A stretch of 13,468 nt of DNA from JACROF01 sp964598995 (GCA_964598995.1 CAZRDR010000012.1:1-13468); one strand, 5' to 3'; counted from the first letter of the stretch, positions 7,829 through 13,468 are shown. Notes: generated from the letters alone by a model not told the origin. Numbers and translations are program-made.

Positions 7829-7858
7829 TTGTTCAATCAGTTATGACTGTGTTAATCT
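7829..7858 (+). promoter_or_regulatory. Leaderless-type promoter of the 224-residue protein gene
   Basis: TTGTTC (4 of 6) is followed after 18 nt by TAATCT with a preceding TGT, an extended -10. Six bases separate the -10 from the ATG at 7865, so transcription would begin at or next to the start codon. No Shine-Dalgarno is present, which agrees with a leaderless message. Confidence 0.5.
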
Positions 7859-7864
7859 GACAGT

Positions 7865-8539
7865 ATGAGTGAATCTTCACCAGTACCAATTCCTGATGAG
7901 GCCACAGTTAATATTAGTACAAATCACGAGGTAAATGAGCAAGATACAGCTCTGCCAACAATCAGTTATGGAGATTTCCGTGAGACTAATCAAGCTTTAA
8001 CTGAATTAGAGCCAGGTACTACAATAACAGGCATTCCTACTCTCGCAGATGCATCAGAAATTATTAACGCAGCGAGAAGCAAAATCATCTTTTCAAGACC
8101 GGATGGTGACATTCTTCAATGGAGAGGACAACAGTTGACTACTCCTGAACAGTTTATTCAAAAATATTTTAAAGAAAAAAGATTTAATGGCAGGGTCAAG
8201 GGTGTATCATTAACAACGCTTCCATTAGATCTCTCAGCAGTTAACAAACCTGAAGAGCGAATTCGTAAAGATGAATCTTTCTCTTTTTTAATGGATTTAA
8301 CACTAGCTTCTAGTGGAAGATCTCCAGGTAATCTAGCTATTCAAAGTACATATGCAGGAATAGATAGTGACACATTCCATTATAATTCATGGAAACACAA
8401 AGTTCTTGCCGGTGAAACAGGTGTAGATATCCTGAATAAACTCTTAGAAGATTCAAAAATAGGATGGGCAGAAGCAAAACGACAAGCCTTAACTAGAATT
8501 GTAAATGCTGGGGCATTTGGTCAGGGTAAACGAAGCTAA
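7865..8539 (+). CDS. Hypothetical protein, 224 residues
   Basis: I do not recognise this protein. It has no signal peptide or membrane helix. The first ~55 residues are acidic and rich in Ser, Thr, Pro and Glu and are probably disordered. A more ordered mixed alpha/beta part follows, with ASEIINAARSKIIFSRPDGD, LTTPEQFIQKYFKEKRFNG and a helical C-terminal part (GVDILNKLLEDSKIGWAEAKRQALTRIV). No cysteine is present. Codon use and base composition look more AT-rich than the flanking housekeeping genes. The ATG is supported by the extended -10 ending 6 nt upstream. It follows tRNA-Lys, is not part of an obvious pathway, and is probably co-transcribed with the small zinc-ribbon protein 24 nt downstream. 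Confidence 0.8.
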   Translation: MSESSPVPIPDEATVNISTNHEVNEQDTALPTISYGDFRETNQALTELEPGTTITGIPTLADASEIINAARSKIIFSRPDGDILQWRGQQLTTPEQFIQKYFKEKRFNGRVKGVSLTTLPLDLSAVNKPEERIRKDESFSFLMDLTLASSGRSPGNLAIQSTYAGIDSDTFHYNSWKHKVLAGETGVDILNKLLEDSKIGWAEAKRQALTRIVNAGAFGQGKRS

Positions 8540-8563
8540 CAATACTATAGAAAATTTATAACT

Positions 8564-8743
8564 ATGATTTGTCCTCACTGTGGCAGCGCTTCTATATCTC
8601 GCAGACGTTCACTTATCACTAATAGCGTCTTTGTTGATTTCATCCTCTTTTTATTCTTATTCCCTATTTCTCTTCTTGCTCTCCTTTTTCTCAAGCCAGC
8701 TTTTCAATGTCAACGCTGCGGCATGAGCTGGAGGGTCAGTTAA
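8564..8743 (+). CDS. Small LITAF/zinc-ribbon-like membrane protein, 59 residues
   Basis: The open frame starts at ATG 8564, begins MICPHCGSASISRRR and ends with FQCQRCGMSWRVS. Two CxxC knuckles (Cys3/Cys6 and Cys49/Cys52) flank a hydrophobic stretch (about residues 21-43, SVFVDFILFLFLF onwards). The arrangement CxxC, membrane-inserted hydrophobic segment, CxxC resembles the LITAF-type fold, in which the four cysteines bind one zinc ion and the hydrophobic part dips into the membrane. The resemblance is by pattern, not alignment. No Shine-Dalgarno is visible. It sits 24 nt after the 224-residue protein gene and its stop overlaps the edge of the tdh promoter region. Coding is supported by the paired CxxC motifs and clean placement between neighbours; the function is unknown. 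Confidence 0.7.
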   Translation: MICPHCGSASISRRRSLITNSVFVDFILFLFLFPISLLALLFLKPAFQCQRCGMSWRVS

Positions 8744-8772
8744 TTGACACTCAAGCCAATATAGGGTAAAGT
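8744..8772 (+). promoter_or_regulatory. Sigma70-type promoter of tdh-kbl
   Basis: A perfect TTGACA is followed after 17 nt by TAAAGT (4 of 6). Transcription should start near 8779, giving a leader of about 16 nt with no Shine-Dalgarno before the tdh ATG. The -35 begins one base after the stop codon of the preceding small gene. Confidence 0.7.
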
Positions 8773-8795
8773 AACACTGCAATTCCCCCTAACTT

Positions 8796-9743
8796 ATGAA
8801 GAAAATTCTTGTAACTGGTGCATTCGGACAAATCGGCACAGAGCTCGTACCCGCTCTTCAGAAAAAATACGGCAAAGATAATGTCGTAACCGTTGGCCAC
8901 CACAATATCCCTACTGATTTTGATGGCATAGTCGAGAAAGCCGAACTCCCTAATAAAGATAACCTCAAAGCACTTGTTGATAAATACGACATAGGCACGG
9001 TTTATCACCTCGTCTCACTCCTCTCAGCTAAAGGTGAGGTCGATCCGTCATTCACCTGGCATCTTAATATGGAGTCGCTCAAAGATGTCCTCGATCTGGC
9101 TGTTGAGAAAAAATATAATGTCTTCTGGCCTTCCTCCATCGCTGCTTTCGGTACGACAACTCCTCGTGTTAACACGCCACAGCGTACCGTCCTTGAACCT
9201 ACAACGATGTACGGTGTTACTAAGGTCTCAGGAGAACTCCTCGCTCAGTATTACCACAATAAATATGGCGTTGATATCCGTAGTGTCCGCTATCCAGGCA
9301 TTATCAGCTGGAAACAAGAGCCAGGCGGGGGAACAACTGATTATGCGGTAGCGATCTTTTATGAAGCACTTAAGACAGGAAAATACGAATGCTTTGTAAG
9401 TAAAGAGACAGTTCTTCCAATGATGTACATGGATGATGCTGTGAACGCTACTATTCAGCTCATGGAAGCTGATCCAACCAAACTCACTGTCCACACCTCA
9501 TACAATCTCGCTGCAATTTCCTTCTCAGCTGAAGAACTTGCGACAGAAATAAATAAGCATCTCCTAGTAGAAGTTACCTACAAGCCAGATCATCGTCAGA
9601 AAATTGCTGATAGCTGGCCTGATAGTATCGATGACTCACAGGCTCGCACTGACTGGGGCTGGCAGCATGAATATGATTTAAGTAAAATGACTGAGGTCAT
9701 GCTCACCGAGCTTAAGAAAAAATTAAATAAATATAATGAATAG
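8796..9743 (+). CDS. tdh: L-threonine 3-dehydrogenase, NAD-dependent epimerase-like (short-chain) type
   Basis: The 315-residue protein is an extended short-chain dehydrogenase with an N-terminal Rossmann motif TGAFGQIG (residues 7-14), a PSSIAAFG segment with Ser113/Ser114, and the catalytic Tyr139-x3-Lys143 in YGVTK. The segments YPGIISWKQEPGGGTTDYA and LPMMYMDDAVNATIQLM are characteristic of the UDP-galactose epimerase-like threonine dehydrogenases, which oxidise L-threonine to 2-amino-3-oxobutyrate with NAD+. Its length is typical. The next gene overlaps its end by 8 nt and encodes the enzyme that uses its product, which strongly supports the assignment over a generic sugar epimerase. The start follows a TTGACA/TAAAGT promoter with a short leader lacking a Shine-Dalgarno. 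Confidence 0.92.
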   Translation: MKKILVTGAFGQIGTELVPALQKKYGKDNVVTVGHHNIPTDFDGIVEKAELPNKDNLKALVDKYDIGTVYHLVSLLSAKGEVDPSFTWHLNMESLKDVLDLAVEKKYNVFWPSSIAAFGTTTPRVNTPQRTVLEPTTMYGVTKVSGELLAQYYHNKYGVDIRSVRYPGIISWKQEPGGGTTDYAVAIFYEALKTGKYECFVSKETVLPMMYMDDAVNATIQLMEADPTKLTVHTSYNLAAISFSAEELATEINKHLLVEVTYKPDHRQKIADSWPDSIDDSQARTDWGWQHEYDLSKMTEVMLTELKKKLNKYNE

Positions 9744-10989
9744 TAAATTCGTTGACATTTTAAAATCTGAAATTGACCGTATTGATACTGCAGGCAGCGC
9801 TAAACGCAATGAGGCAGTTATCACCGGCTTTACTAAAGAAACCTCACCGAAAGCCATTATTAACAATAAAAACTATATTGTTTTTAACTCTAACGACTAT
9901 CTCGGTCTTCGCTTTAATCCTGTTCTCATCAAAGCTGAAGAGGAAGCATCTACTAAATATGGCTCAGGTCCTGGTGCAGTCCGCTTTATCTCTGGCACAC
10001 TGCAAGTCTATAAGGACCTCGAGGCTGCTATCGCTAAATTCCATAATCGAGAAGCTGGGATGGTCTTTTCAAGTGCTTTCGCGACTAATATTGCTGTCAT
10101 GTCGTGTCTCCTCAACGGTCAGAGTAAAGATTCTCTTCTCTCACGCGAGGTCTGTGTCATTTCAGATACATTAAATCATCGCAGTATCATCGACGGAATT
10201 AGAGCTGCCAGTATCGATAAAGAACAGAAATTTATTTATAAGCATTTAGACTTTGAAGATCTTCGTCGGGTTCTTGATGAAAATAAAACGAAGTTCAAGC
10301 GTGCAGTTGTCGTAACTGATGGCGTCTTTAGTATGATTGGTGAGGCAGCAGATCTCAAAGCACTCAAAGCTGTAACAGACGAATTCGATGACGTTTATGA
10401 ACAAGGCGTCTTAGTCGTCGTCGATGATAGTCATGGAGTCGCGGCATTTGGTGCAACTGGTCGAGGCACTGAGGAAGTAAGTGGAGTTCAAGTAGATCTC
10501 CTCGTTGGAACATTTGGTAAAGGCTTTGGCAGTGACGGCGGCTATGTCGTAGGTTCACAAGTCATGATCGATTATTTTAGAGAATCTGCTGCGACCTATA
10601 TCTACAGTAACTCTATCTCCCCATCTGTCGCTGGAGCAGCTCTCGCCTCGATTAATTATGTCTCATCACCTGATGGGCAAAAGCTCCTCGCAAAGCTTGA
10701 GGAAGATAAAAAGTATCTTAAAACTCAGATGACTGAGGCAGGACTGCAGTTCGCCGCCGAGTCTGAGCATCCTATTCAGCCACTACTCGTCGGCGATACC
10801 TTAAAGGCAAAAGAACTCAGAAATAAATTATTCGAGGGTGGGATATTGACGACGAATATTACCTATCCTGTCGTACCAAAAGGAAAAGATGAGATACGTA
10901 TTCAGCTCAATGCGTCTCACACCCATGAAGATATCGACACACTCGTAAGGAGTTCGCGCCTTGCTGCAAAAGAATTAGAAATTATTTAA
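9736..10989 (+). CDS. kbl: Glycine C-acetyltransferase (2-amino-3-ketobutyrate CoA ligase)
   Basis: This PLP enzyme of the alpha-oxoamine synthase family cleaves 2-amino-3-oxobutyrate with CoA to glycine and acetyl-CoA. Family motifs are clear: SNDYLGLR, YGSGPGAVRFISGT, FSSAFATNI, DTLNHRSIIDGIR, VVVDDSHGVAAFGATGRG and TFGKGFGSDGGY, with PLP-binding Lys262. At 417 residues it is slightly longer than the usual ~400, the extra lying in small insertions before SDTLNHRS and around FDDVYEQG. Related enzymes such as BioF or ALA synthase share the fold; the fusion-like pairing with tdh selects Kbl. The ATG overlaps the end of tdh (ATGAATAG) and has no Shine-Dalgarno, so translation probably depends on termination-reinitiation. 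Confidence 0.93.
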   Translation: MNSKFVDILKSEIDRIDTAGSAKRNEAVITGFTKETSPKAIINNKNYIVFNSNDYLGLRFNPVLIKAEEEASTKYGSGPGAVRFISGTLQVYKDLEAAIAKFHNREAGMVFSSAFATNIAVMSCLLNGQSKDSLLSREVCVISDTLNHRSIIDGIRAASIDKEQKFIYKHLDFEDLRRVLDENKTKFKRAVVVTDGVFSMIGEAADLKALKAVTDEFDDVYEQGVLVVVDDSHGVAAFGATGRGTEEVSGVQVDLLVGTFGKGFGSDGGYVVGSQVMIDYFRESAATYIYSNSISPSVAGAALASINYVSSPDGQKLLAKLEEDKKYLKTQMTEAGLQFAAESEHPIQPLLVGDTLKAKELRNKLFEGGILTTNITYPVVPKGKDEIRIQLNASHTHEDIDTLVRSSRLAAKELEII

Positions 10990-10996
10990 AGCCTCG

Positions 10997-11179
10997 TTAA
11001 AGCTTCAATTTACCAGTTAAGAAAAGGTAGATTGCGTAAATCCCCGCTCCGATGATGACGATCGCTCCCAGGATGCCTAAAAGCGGAATAACGTAGGTTA
11101 ACGCTAAGATAAAGATACCAAAAGCTACGATAATAATAACTGCTTTGGTCAATTGTGTCTGATCAATATTAGGAATCAT
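10997..11179 (-). CDS. Small two-helix membrane protein, 60 residues
   Basis: The protein is almost entirely two hydrophobic helices (about residues 12-30, KAVIIIVAFGIFILALTYVI, and 32-53, LLGILGAIVIIGAGIYAIYL) joined by a short turn, with a basic end GKLKL. I do not recognise a family with function. Coding is well supported by a strong Shine-Dalgarno (GGAAAGGAGGTGAGAG, 7 nt from the ATG) and a TATAAT just upstream. It converges on kbl with 7 nt between the stops and no terminator visible between them. Confidence 0.85.
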   Translation of the reverse strand: MIPNIDQTQLTKAVIIIVAFGIFILALTYVIPLLGILGAIVIIGAGIYAIYLFLTGKLKL

Positions 11180-11199
11180 ACTCTCACCTCCTTTCCCGT

Positions 11200-11205
11200 A
11201 TTATA
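11200..11205 (-). promoter_or_regulatory. -10 element of the small membrane protein gene
   Basis: The minus strand reads a perfect TATAAT 20 nt upstream of the ATG at 11179. Transcription would start close to the strong Shine-Dalgarno. No good -35 is visible, so recognition may depend on the -10. Confidence 0.5.
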
Positions 11206-11221
11206 CATGAGGTAAGAGAAA

Positions 11222-11722
11222 TTAAATGTGATGGAATACAGGGGTCGTGCTGATGCTTTGGATAAGTAAAAATAGGCTTCTTCGGTAAACTCTATTAAAG
11301 GTGAGTTCATTACCAACAGCAGTGAGAAATAAAAGAACAGGCGTTAGGCCATCCATACGTCGCTGCTTACGAATAAGAAGCCTTTTATATAGCCACTTAG
11401 CACCGATTTCAATGCCAAAGTGTTTTTTAACGAAAGCAACTTGGTCATTCGTCGTACACTTAAGTTTTTCTCTCCTACTGTCCTCAATGAATTTTTCAAT
11501 CTTAAGCCATTGTTCTTCGCTAAGCTTTGATTCTTTGCCTGGCTTATCGAGTGTCACTAATCCAGTAATACCGTCTTCTTTATATGTTTTGATGTATTTA
11601 TAGACAATTTCCTGGTTAACACAGAGTTGTTTGGAGACAGTAACGACGGTAAGACATGAGTGAAGGAGCCTGATTGCCTCGAGACGTTTGGCAATTTGCC
11701 AATTATCACTATGCTCTCTCAT
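11222..11722 (-). CDS. IS630-type transposase remnant, helix-turn-helix part only
   Basis: The 166-residue product contains the N-terminal DNA-binding half of an IS630-like transposase: RLEAIRLLHSCLTVVTVSKQ and VNQEIVYKYIKTYKEDGITG form a first helix-turn-helix. KESKLSEEQWLKIEKFIED and NDQVAFVKKHFGIEIGAKWLYKRL form a second winged unit. The DDE nuclease domain that should follow is absent; the last ~50 residues (from MDGLTPVLLF) match nothing expected. Homology-like sequence also continues upstream of the ATG: the frame stays open to a CTG at 11779 and reads KNIVIHLTTDEIQLLREL, which looks like the true N-terminus with its start codon lost. This, with no recognisable terminal inverted repeats, indicates a decayed element. 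A re-used solo DNA-binding protein is a less likely alternative. Confidence 0.65.
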   Translation of the reverse strand: MREHSDNWQIAKRLEAIRLLHSCLTVVTVSKQLCVNQEIVYKYIKTYKEDGITGLVTLDKPGKESKLSEEQWLKIEKFIEDSRREKLKCTTNDQVAFVKKHFGIEIGAKWLYKRLLIRKQRRMDGLTPVLLFLTAVGNELTFNRVYRRSLFLLIQSISTTPVFHHI

Positions 11723-11822
11723 GAGTTCTCGGAGAAGTTGTATCTCATCAGTTGTGAGATGAATAACTATATTTTTCAGACTTTCTTAGAATAGACCAAT
11801 TAAGCTGACAAAATCAAGACTC

Positions 11823-11889
11823 TTTACTTAACTTACAAATACTATACCGTATTACAACTTTCTTACACTTGTACTTACCTTTCTCTTAC
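11823..11889. repeat. Helically phased TTAC (GTAA) motifs
   Basis: Within 67 bases there are six copies of a YTTAC/ATTAC pentamer: TTTAC at 11823, CTTAC at 11832, ATTAC at 11851, and CTTAC at 11862, 11874 and 11885. The distances are 9, 19, 11, 12 and 11 bases, close to multiples of one helical turn. They lie in the longest intergenic gap, between the transposase remnant and the 48-residue peptide gene. A row of protein binding sites is one reading; base-composition chance is another. Confidence 0.4.
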
Positions 11890-11913
11890 TGAAGAGATCT
11901 ATATTTGAGGTCA

Positions 11914-12060
11914 ATGGTGAAAATTATTAAAAAATTAAATAGTTGTTCAGCCGCAGATGACGGTTCACTGGTCGTCATGGGAGGATTAGGAGCTGTGATG
12001 GCGCTGATCTTTGGCGCTTATTATGCACTTAGCTTTGTCCCTACACTTTTTGTTCGCTAA
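11914..12060 (+). CDS. Small membrane peptide, 48 residues
   Basis: The frame starts at ATG 11914 (or GTG 11917, which gives better spacing to the upstream GAGG) and ends at 12060. The product has a basic N-terminus (MVKIIKKLN), a short acidic patch (AADDGS) and one hydrophobic helix (about residues 19-40, LVVMGGLGAVMALIFGAYYA). Its layout, basic start, acidic-glycine turn, hydrophobic helix, loosely recalls Flp-type pilins, but no cleavage motif can be assigned. The last 20 nt overlap the end of the dus gene on the other strand. Coding is plausible but unproven because the frame is short. Confidence 0.5.
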   Translation: MVKIIKKLNSCSAADDGSLVVMGGLGAVMALIFGAYYALSFVPTLFVR

Positions 12061-13012
12061 GTAACGCTCGCAGCCTCTTTACTACCTCTTCGGGTGAATC
12101 CAAAACGATCAATTCCGCTCGTAGCTCACTTGCTCCCGGCGTACCATTGATATAGCACTTAAAGAATTTCTTGAGAATTGCATACGGCTTCTTAGTCACC
12201 CAAGTCTCCTGATACAACTCGATATGCTCGATGAGTTTTGTAATTTTTTCTTCAAAGGTGACTTCGTCACCATGATGCTCTTTATTAAATAACCATGGAT
12301 CATGAAAAATCCCTCTTCCAACCATAATGCCGTCGACTCCCGTCTCCTCAACTCTCGCATGGGCTTCTTCAAGGGACTGCACATCACCATTACCGATAAT
12401 AACCGTCTTAATGTTCTTGGCATTACGAAGTCTTACTGCTTTAGCAATTTCGTCCCAGTGTGCTGGGACTTTTGACTGCTCTTTAACCGTTCGACCATGG
12501 ACTGTCAGCGCTGCGATATCCTGATCAAGGAGAAAACCTAACCATTCTTCAGTCTGAATTGTATTGAAACCAATTCGGGTTTTAACACTAACTGGAATCT
12601 TCCCAGCTGCACCCTCTTTCGTAGCCTGGATAATCTCAGCTGCGAGCTTAGGATTTTTAATAAGTGCAGAACAGACTCCGAGCTTTATGACGTCTTTCAC
12701 CGGGCACCCCATGTTAATATCTATCCCATCAAATCCCATCTCAACGAGTTCTTTAGCAGCTTTATAATAGTTCTCTGGCTTAGCACCCCAGATCTGAGCG
12801 ATTAACGGATACTCAGTCTGAGTAAACTCGAGTCGTTTTGCCACATATTCATAGCCAATAGAGTTGAGCCCATCAACACTAGTAAACTCAGTAAAGTACA
12901 GATCAGGTGCACCACATGACATCACAATACGACGAAAAACCGTATCAGTGACATCTTCCATCGGAGCTAAAACCATCATCGGGCGAGGTAATTCTTGCCA
13001 AATATTCTTCAT
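12041..13012 (-). CDS. dus: tRNA-dihydrouridine synthase (Dus family)
   Basis: Dus enzymes are FMN-dependent and reduce specific uridines in the D-loop of tRNA. The protein begins ELPRPMMVLAPMEDVTDTVF, the family's FMN-binding first strand, and has INMGCPVKDV with catalytic Cys103, VSVKTRIGF, ALTVHGRT, VIIGNGDVQSLEEA and GVDGIMVGRGIF, followed by the C-terminal helical domain. The segment after GCP reads KLGVCSALIKNP where most relatives have GxGSALL. Which of DusA/B/C it represents is not decidable; it is nearest in pattern to DusB. The ATG at 13012 (323 residues) is chosen over an in-frame TTG at 13051, because that TTG forms part of a likely -35 box. No Shine-Dalgarno is present and the predicted leader is only a few bases. 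Confidence 0.93.
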   Translation of the reverse strand: MKNIWQELPRPMMVLAPMEDVTDTVFRRIVMSCGAPDLYFTEFTSVDGLNSIGYEYVAKRLEFTQTEYPLIAQIWGAKPENYYKAAKELVEMGFDGIDINMGCPVKDVIKLGVCSALIKNPKLAAEIIQATKEGAAGKIPVSVKTRIGFNTIQTEEWLGFLLDQDIAALTVHGRTVKEQSKVPAHWDEIAKAVRLRNAKNIKTVIIGNGDVQSLEEAHARVEETGVDGIMVGRGIFHDPWLFNKEHHGDEVTFEEKITKLIEHIELYQETWVTKKPYAILKKFFKCYINGTPGASELRAELIVLDSPEEVVKRLRALLSEQKV

Positions 13013-13015
13013 AAT

Positions 13016-13048
13016 GAAGCTAAATTGTACATGATTTGAAGCTAAATT
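13016..13048. repeat. Direct repeat of 11 bp, copies two helical turns apart, at the dus promoter
   Basis: GAAGCTAAATT occurs at 13016-13026 and again at 13038-13048; adding the T before each makes it 12 bp. The copies start exactly 22 bp apart and flank the predicted dus -10 box, one lying over the leader and one over the spacer/-35 region. That geometry suits a dimeric regulator but could also be a local duplication. Confidence 0.55.
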
Positions 13049-13051
13049 CAA
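13024..13051 (-). promoter_or_regulatory. Predicted promoter of dus
   Basis: On the minus strand TTGAAT (13051-13046, 4 of 6) and TACAAT (13029-13024, 5 of 6) are 16 nt apart. The -10 ends 11 nt before the dus ATG, predicting a leader of about 4-5 nt. Confidence 0.5.
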
Positions 13052-13080
13052 AATCTACTAGAGAAATTCTCCTTTCCCTT

Positions 13081-13086
13081 TATAAT
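13081..13086 (+). promoter_or_regulatory. -10 element of the right-edge gene
   Basis: A perfect TATAAT lies 15 nt before the ATG at 13102, divergent from the dus promoter. The -35 region is not recognisable. No Shine-Dalgarno is present in the short leader. Confidence 0.5.
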
Positions 13087-13101
13087 AAACTCTTCATTTC
13101 T

Positions 13102-13468
13102 ATGGCACTTGAAGCACTGGTAGGTATACCGTATCATCGTGAAACAGGACCTGTAGAGCACCATTTACTTGAGGGTGAAATTCCTCGTGCCAACTGTCAG
13201 TTAGCTACCCAGCTCTATCTAGAAAAAACTCGAGGATTCAAACTACCTCCCGATGCATTTTTATCGAGTAATGCTTACAATTTCACAGGTAACACCTATG
13301 CAGAAGAATTCCGTGAACAATTTAGAGATCCAGTATTTTTGTCCAGTATCTTAGAACCTGGACAGCTCGTCTGCGCTGCAGGTAAAAGATACGCCCCAGA
13401 AACTCCACCCTTTCAGTTACTGACTCATTTCTCCGATCTCGACCGATTAATACACTTAGCTGTTGTAG
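13102..13468 (+). CDS. Possible NlpC/P60-like cysteine hydrolase (N-terminal part)
   Basis: The frame is open from ATG 13102 to the right edge (122 codons) and is incomplete. Cys32 begins a helix (NCQLATQLYLEKTRGFKLPP) as in the NlpC/P60 and related papain-like folds, where a cysteine-led helix is followed by a short G-x-x-LP segment. About 60 residues later LEPGQLVCAAG resembles the GD(L/I)VxF strand, and His118 in LIHLAVV resembles the catalytic His in the HVGIY strand. Such enzymes usually cleave peptidoglycan peptides, but no signal peptide is seen, so a cytoplasmic or non-catalytic member is possible. The fold call rests on pattern only. A TATAAT lies 15 nt upstream and the gene is divergent from dus. 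Confidence 0.6.
   Translation, partial: MALEALVGIPYHRETGPVEHHLLEGEIPRANCQLATQLYLEKTRGFKLPPDAFLSSNAYNFTGNTYAEEFREQFRDPVFLSSILEPGQLVCAAGKRYAPETPPFQLLTHFSDLDRLIHLAVV

Noticed and set aside
7705..8743. tRNA-Lys as an integration site for an inserted element
   Set aside because: No second copy of the tRNA 3' end is visible downstream in the window and no integrase is present.
11190..11830. Terminal inverted repeats around the transposase remnant
   Set aside because: Comparing both flanks gave only short, imperfect AT-rich matches, not a credible pair.
12258..12272. GGTGAC-TTC-GTCACC hairpin inside dus
   Set aside because: It is within the coding region, has a 3-nt loop and no T-run, so it is not a terminator.
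11843..13136. Shared TATACCGTAT decamer at about 11844 and 13127
   Set aside because: One copy is in an intergenic gap and the other inside a coding region; a single 10-bp match in 13 kb is compatible with chance.
1..13468. Glycine recoding of TGA (genetic code 25)
   Set aside because: All recognised proteins are complete under the standard code with no internal TGA, so reassignment is not needed.
1..13468. CRISPR array, riboswitch or rRNA
   Set aside because: No regularly spaced long repeats, no recognisable aptamer core and no rRNA-like sequence were seen; intergenic gaps are too short for most of these.

Overview
The window looks like a piece of a compact bacterial chromosome, most likely from the Candidate Phyla Radiation (Patescibacteria). 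This placement is inferred from short intergenic gaps, overlapping genes, several very small membrane proteins, a shortened UvrC, and transcripts with little or no leader; no marker gene here fixes the lineage. The standard code fits: every recognisable gene reads through, and the 13 stops seen are 10 TAA and 3 TAG, with no TGA. No gap between genes exceeds 300 bases; the longest (about 190 bases, 11723-11913) holds phased TTAC/GTAAG motifs and little else.

Left part (1-6700). The 3' end of a peptide/oligopeptide ABC-transporter binding protein gene (+) converges on a minus-strand cluster read uvrA (6619-3725), then a secreted, membrane-anchored transglutaminase-like protein (3703-1883), then uvrC (1956-592). 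The uvrA-transglutaminase gap is 21 nt. The transglutaminase and uvrC genes overlap by 74 nt in different frames, and the uvrC ribosome binding site lies inside codons of the transglutaminase membrane anchor. UvrC has both nuclease domains but no C-terminal helix-hairpin-helix domain. uvrB is not in the window.

Middle part (6700-8750). Two tRNA genes, Glu(UUC) on minus with an encoded CCA and Lys(UUU) on plus without one, flank a small MscS-like membrane protein that has a clear terminator and a very strong Shine-Dalgarno sequence. A 224-residue protein of unknown function follows with a leaderless-type promoter. Next is a 59-residue protein in which a hydrophobic segment sits between two CxxC pairs (LITAF/zinc-ribbon-like).

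Right part (8750-13468). A tdh-kbl pair sits behind a good sigma70-type promoter and encodes the two-step route threonine to 2-amino-3-oxobutyrate to glycine plus acetyl-CoA. Converging on it is a 60-residue two-helix membrane protein, then a helix-turn-helix remnant of an IS630-type transposase lacking the DDE domain. A 48-residue membrane peptide overlaps the end of a Dus-type tRNA-dihydrouridine synthase. Divergent from dus is the start of a possible NlpC/P60-like cysteine hydrolase that runs off the right edge.

No large novel system such as a defence island, CRISPR array or biosynthetic cluster is visible. The most unusual items are the uvrA-transglutaminase-uvrC cluster with its dual-coding overlap, the HhH-less UvrC, the LITAF-like microprotein, and the contrast between leaderless-type starts and very strong Shine-Dalgarno starts.
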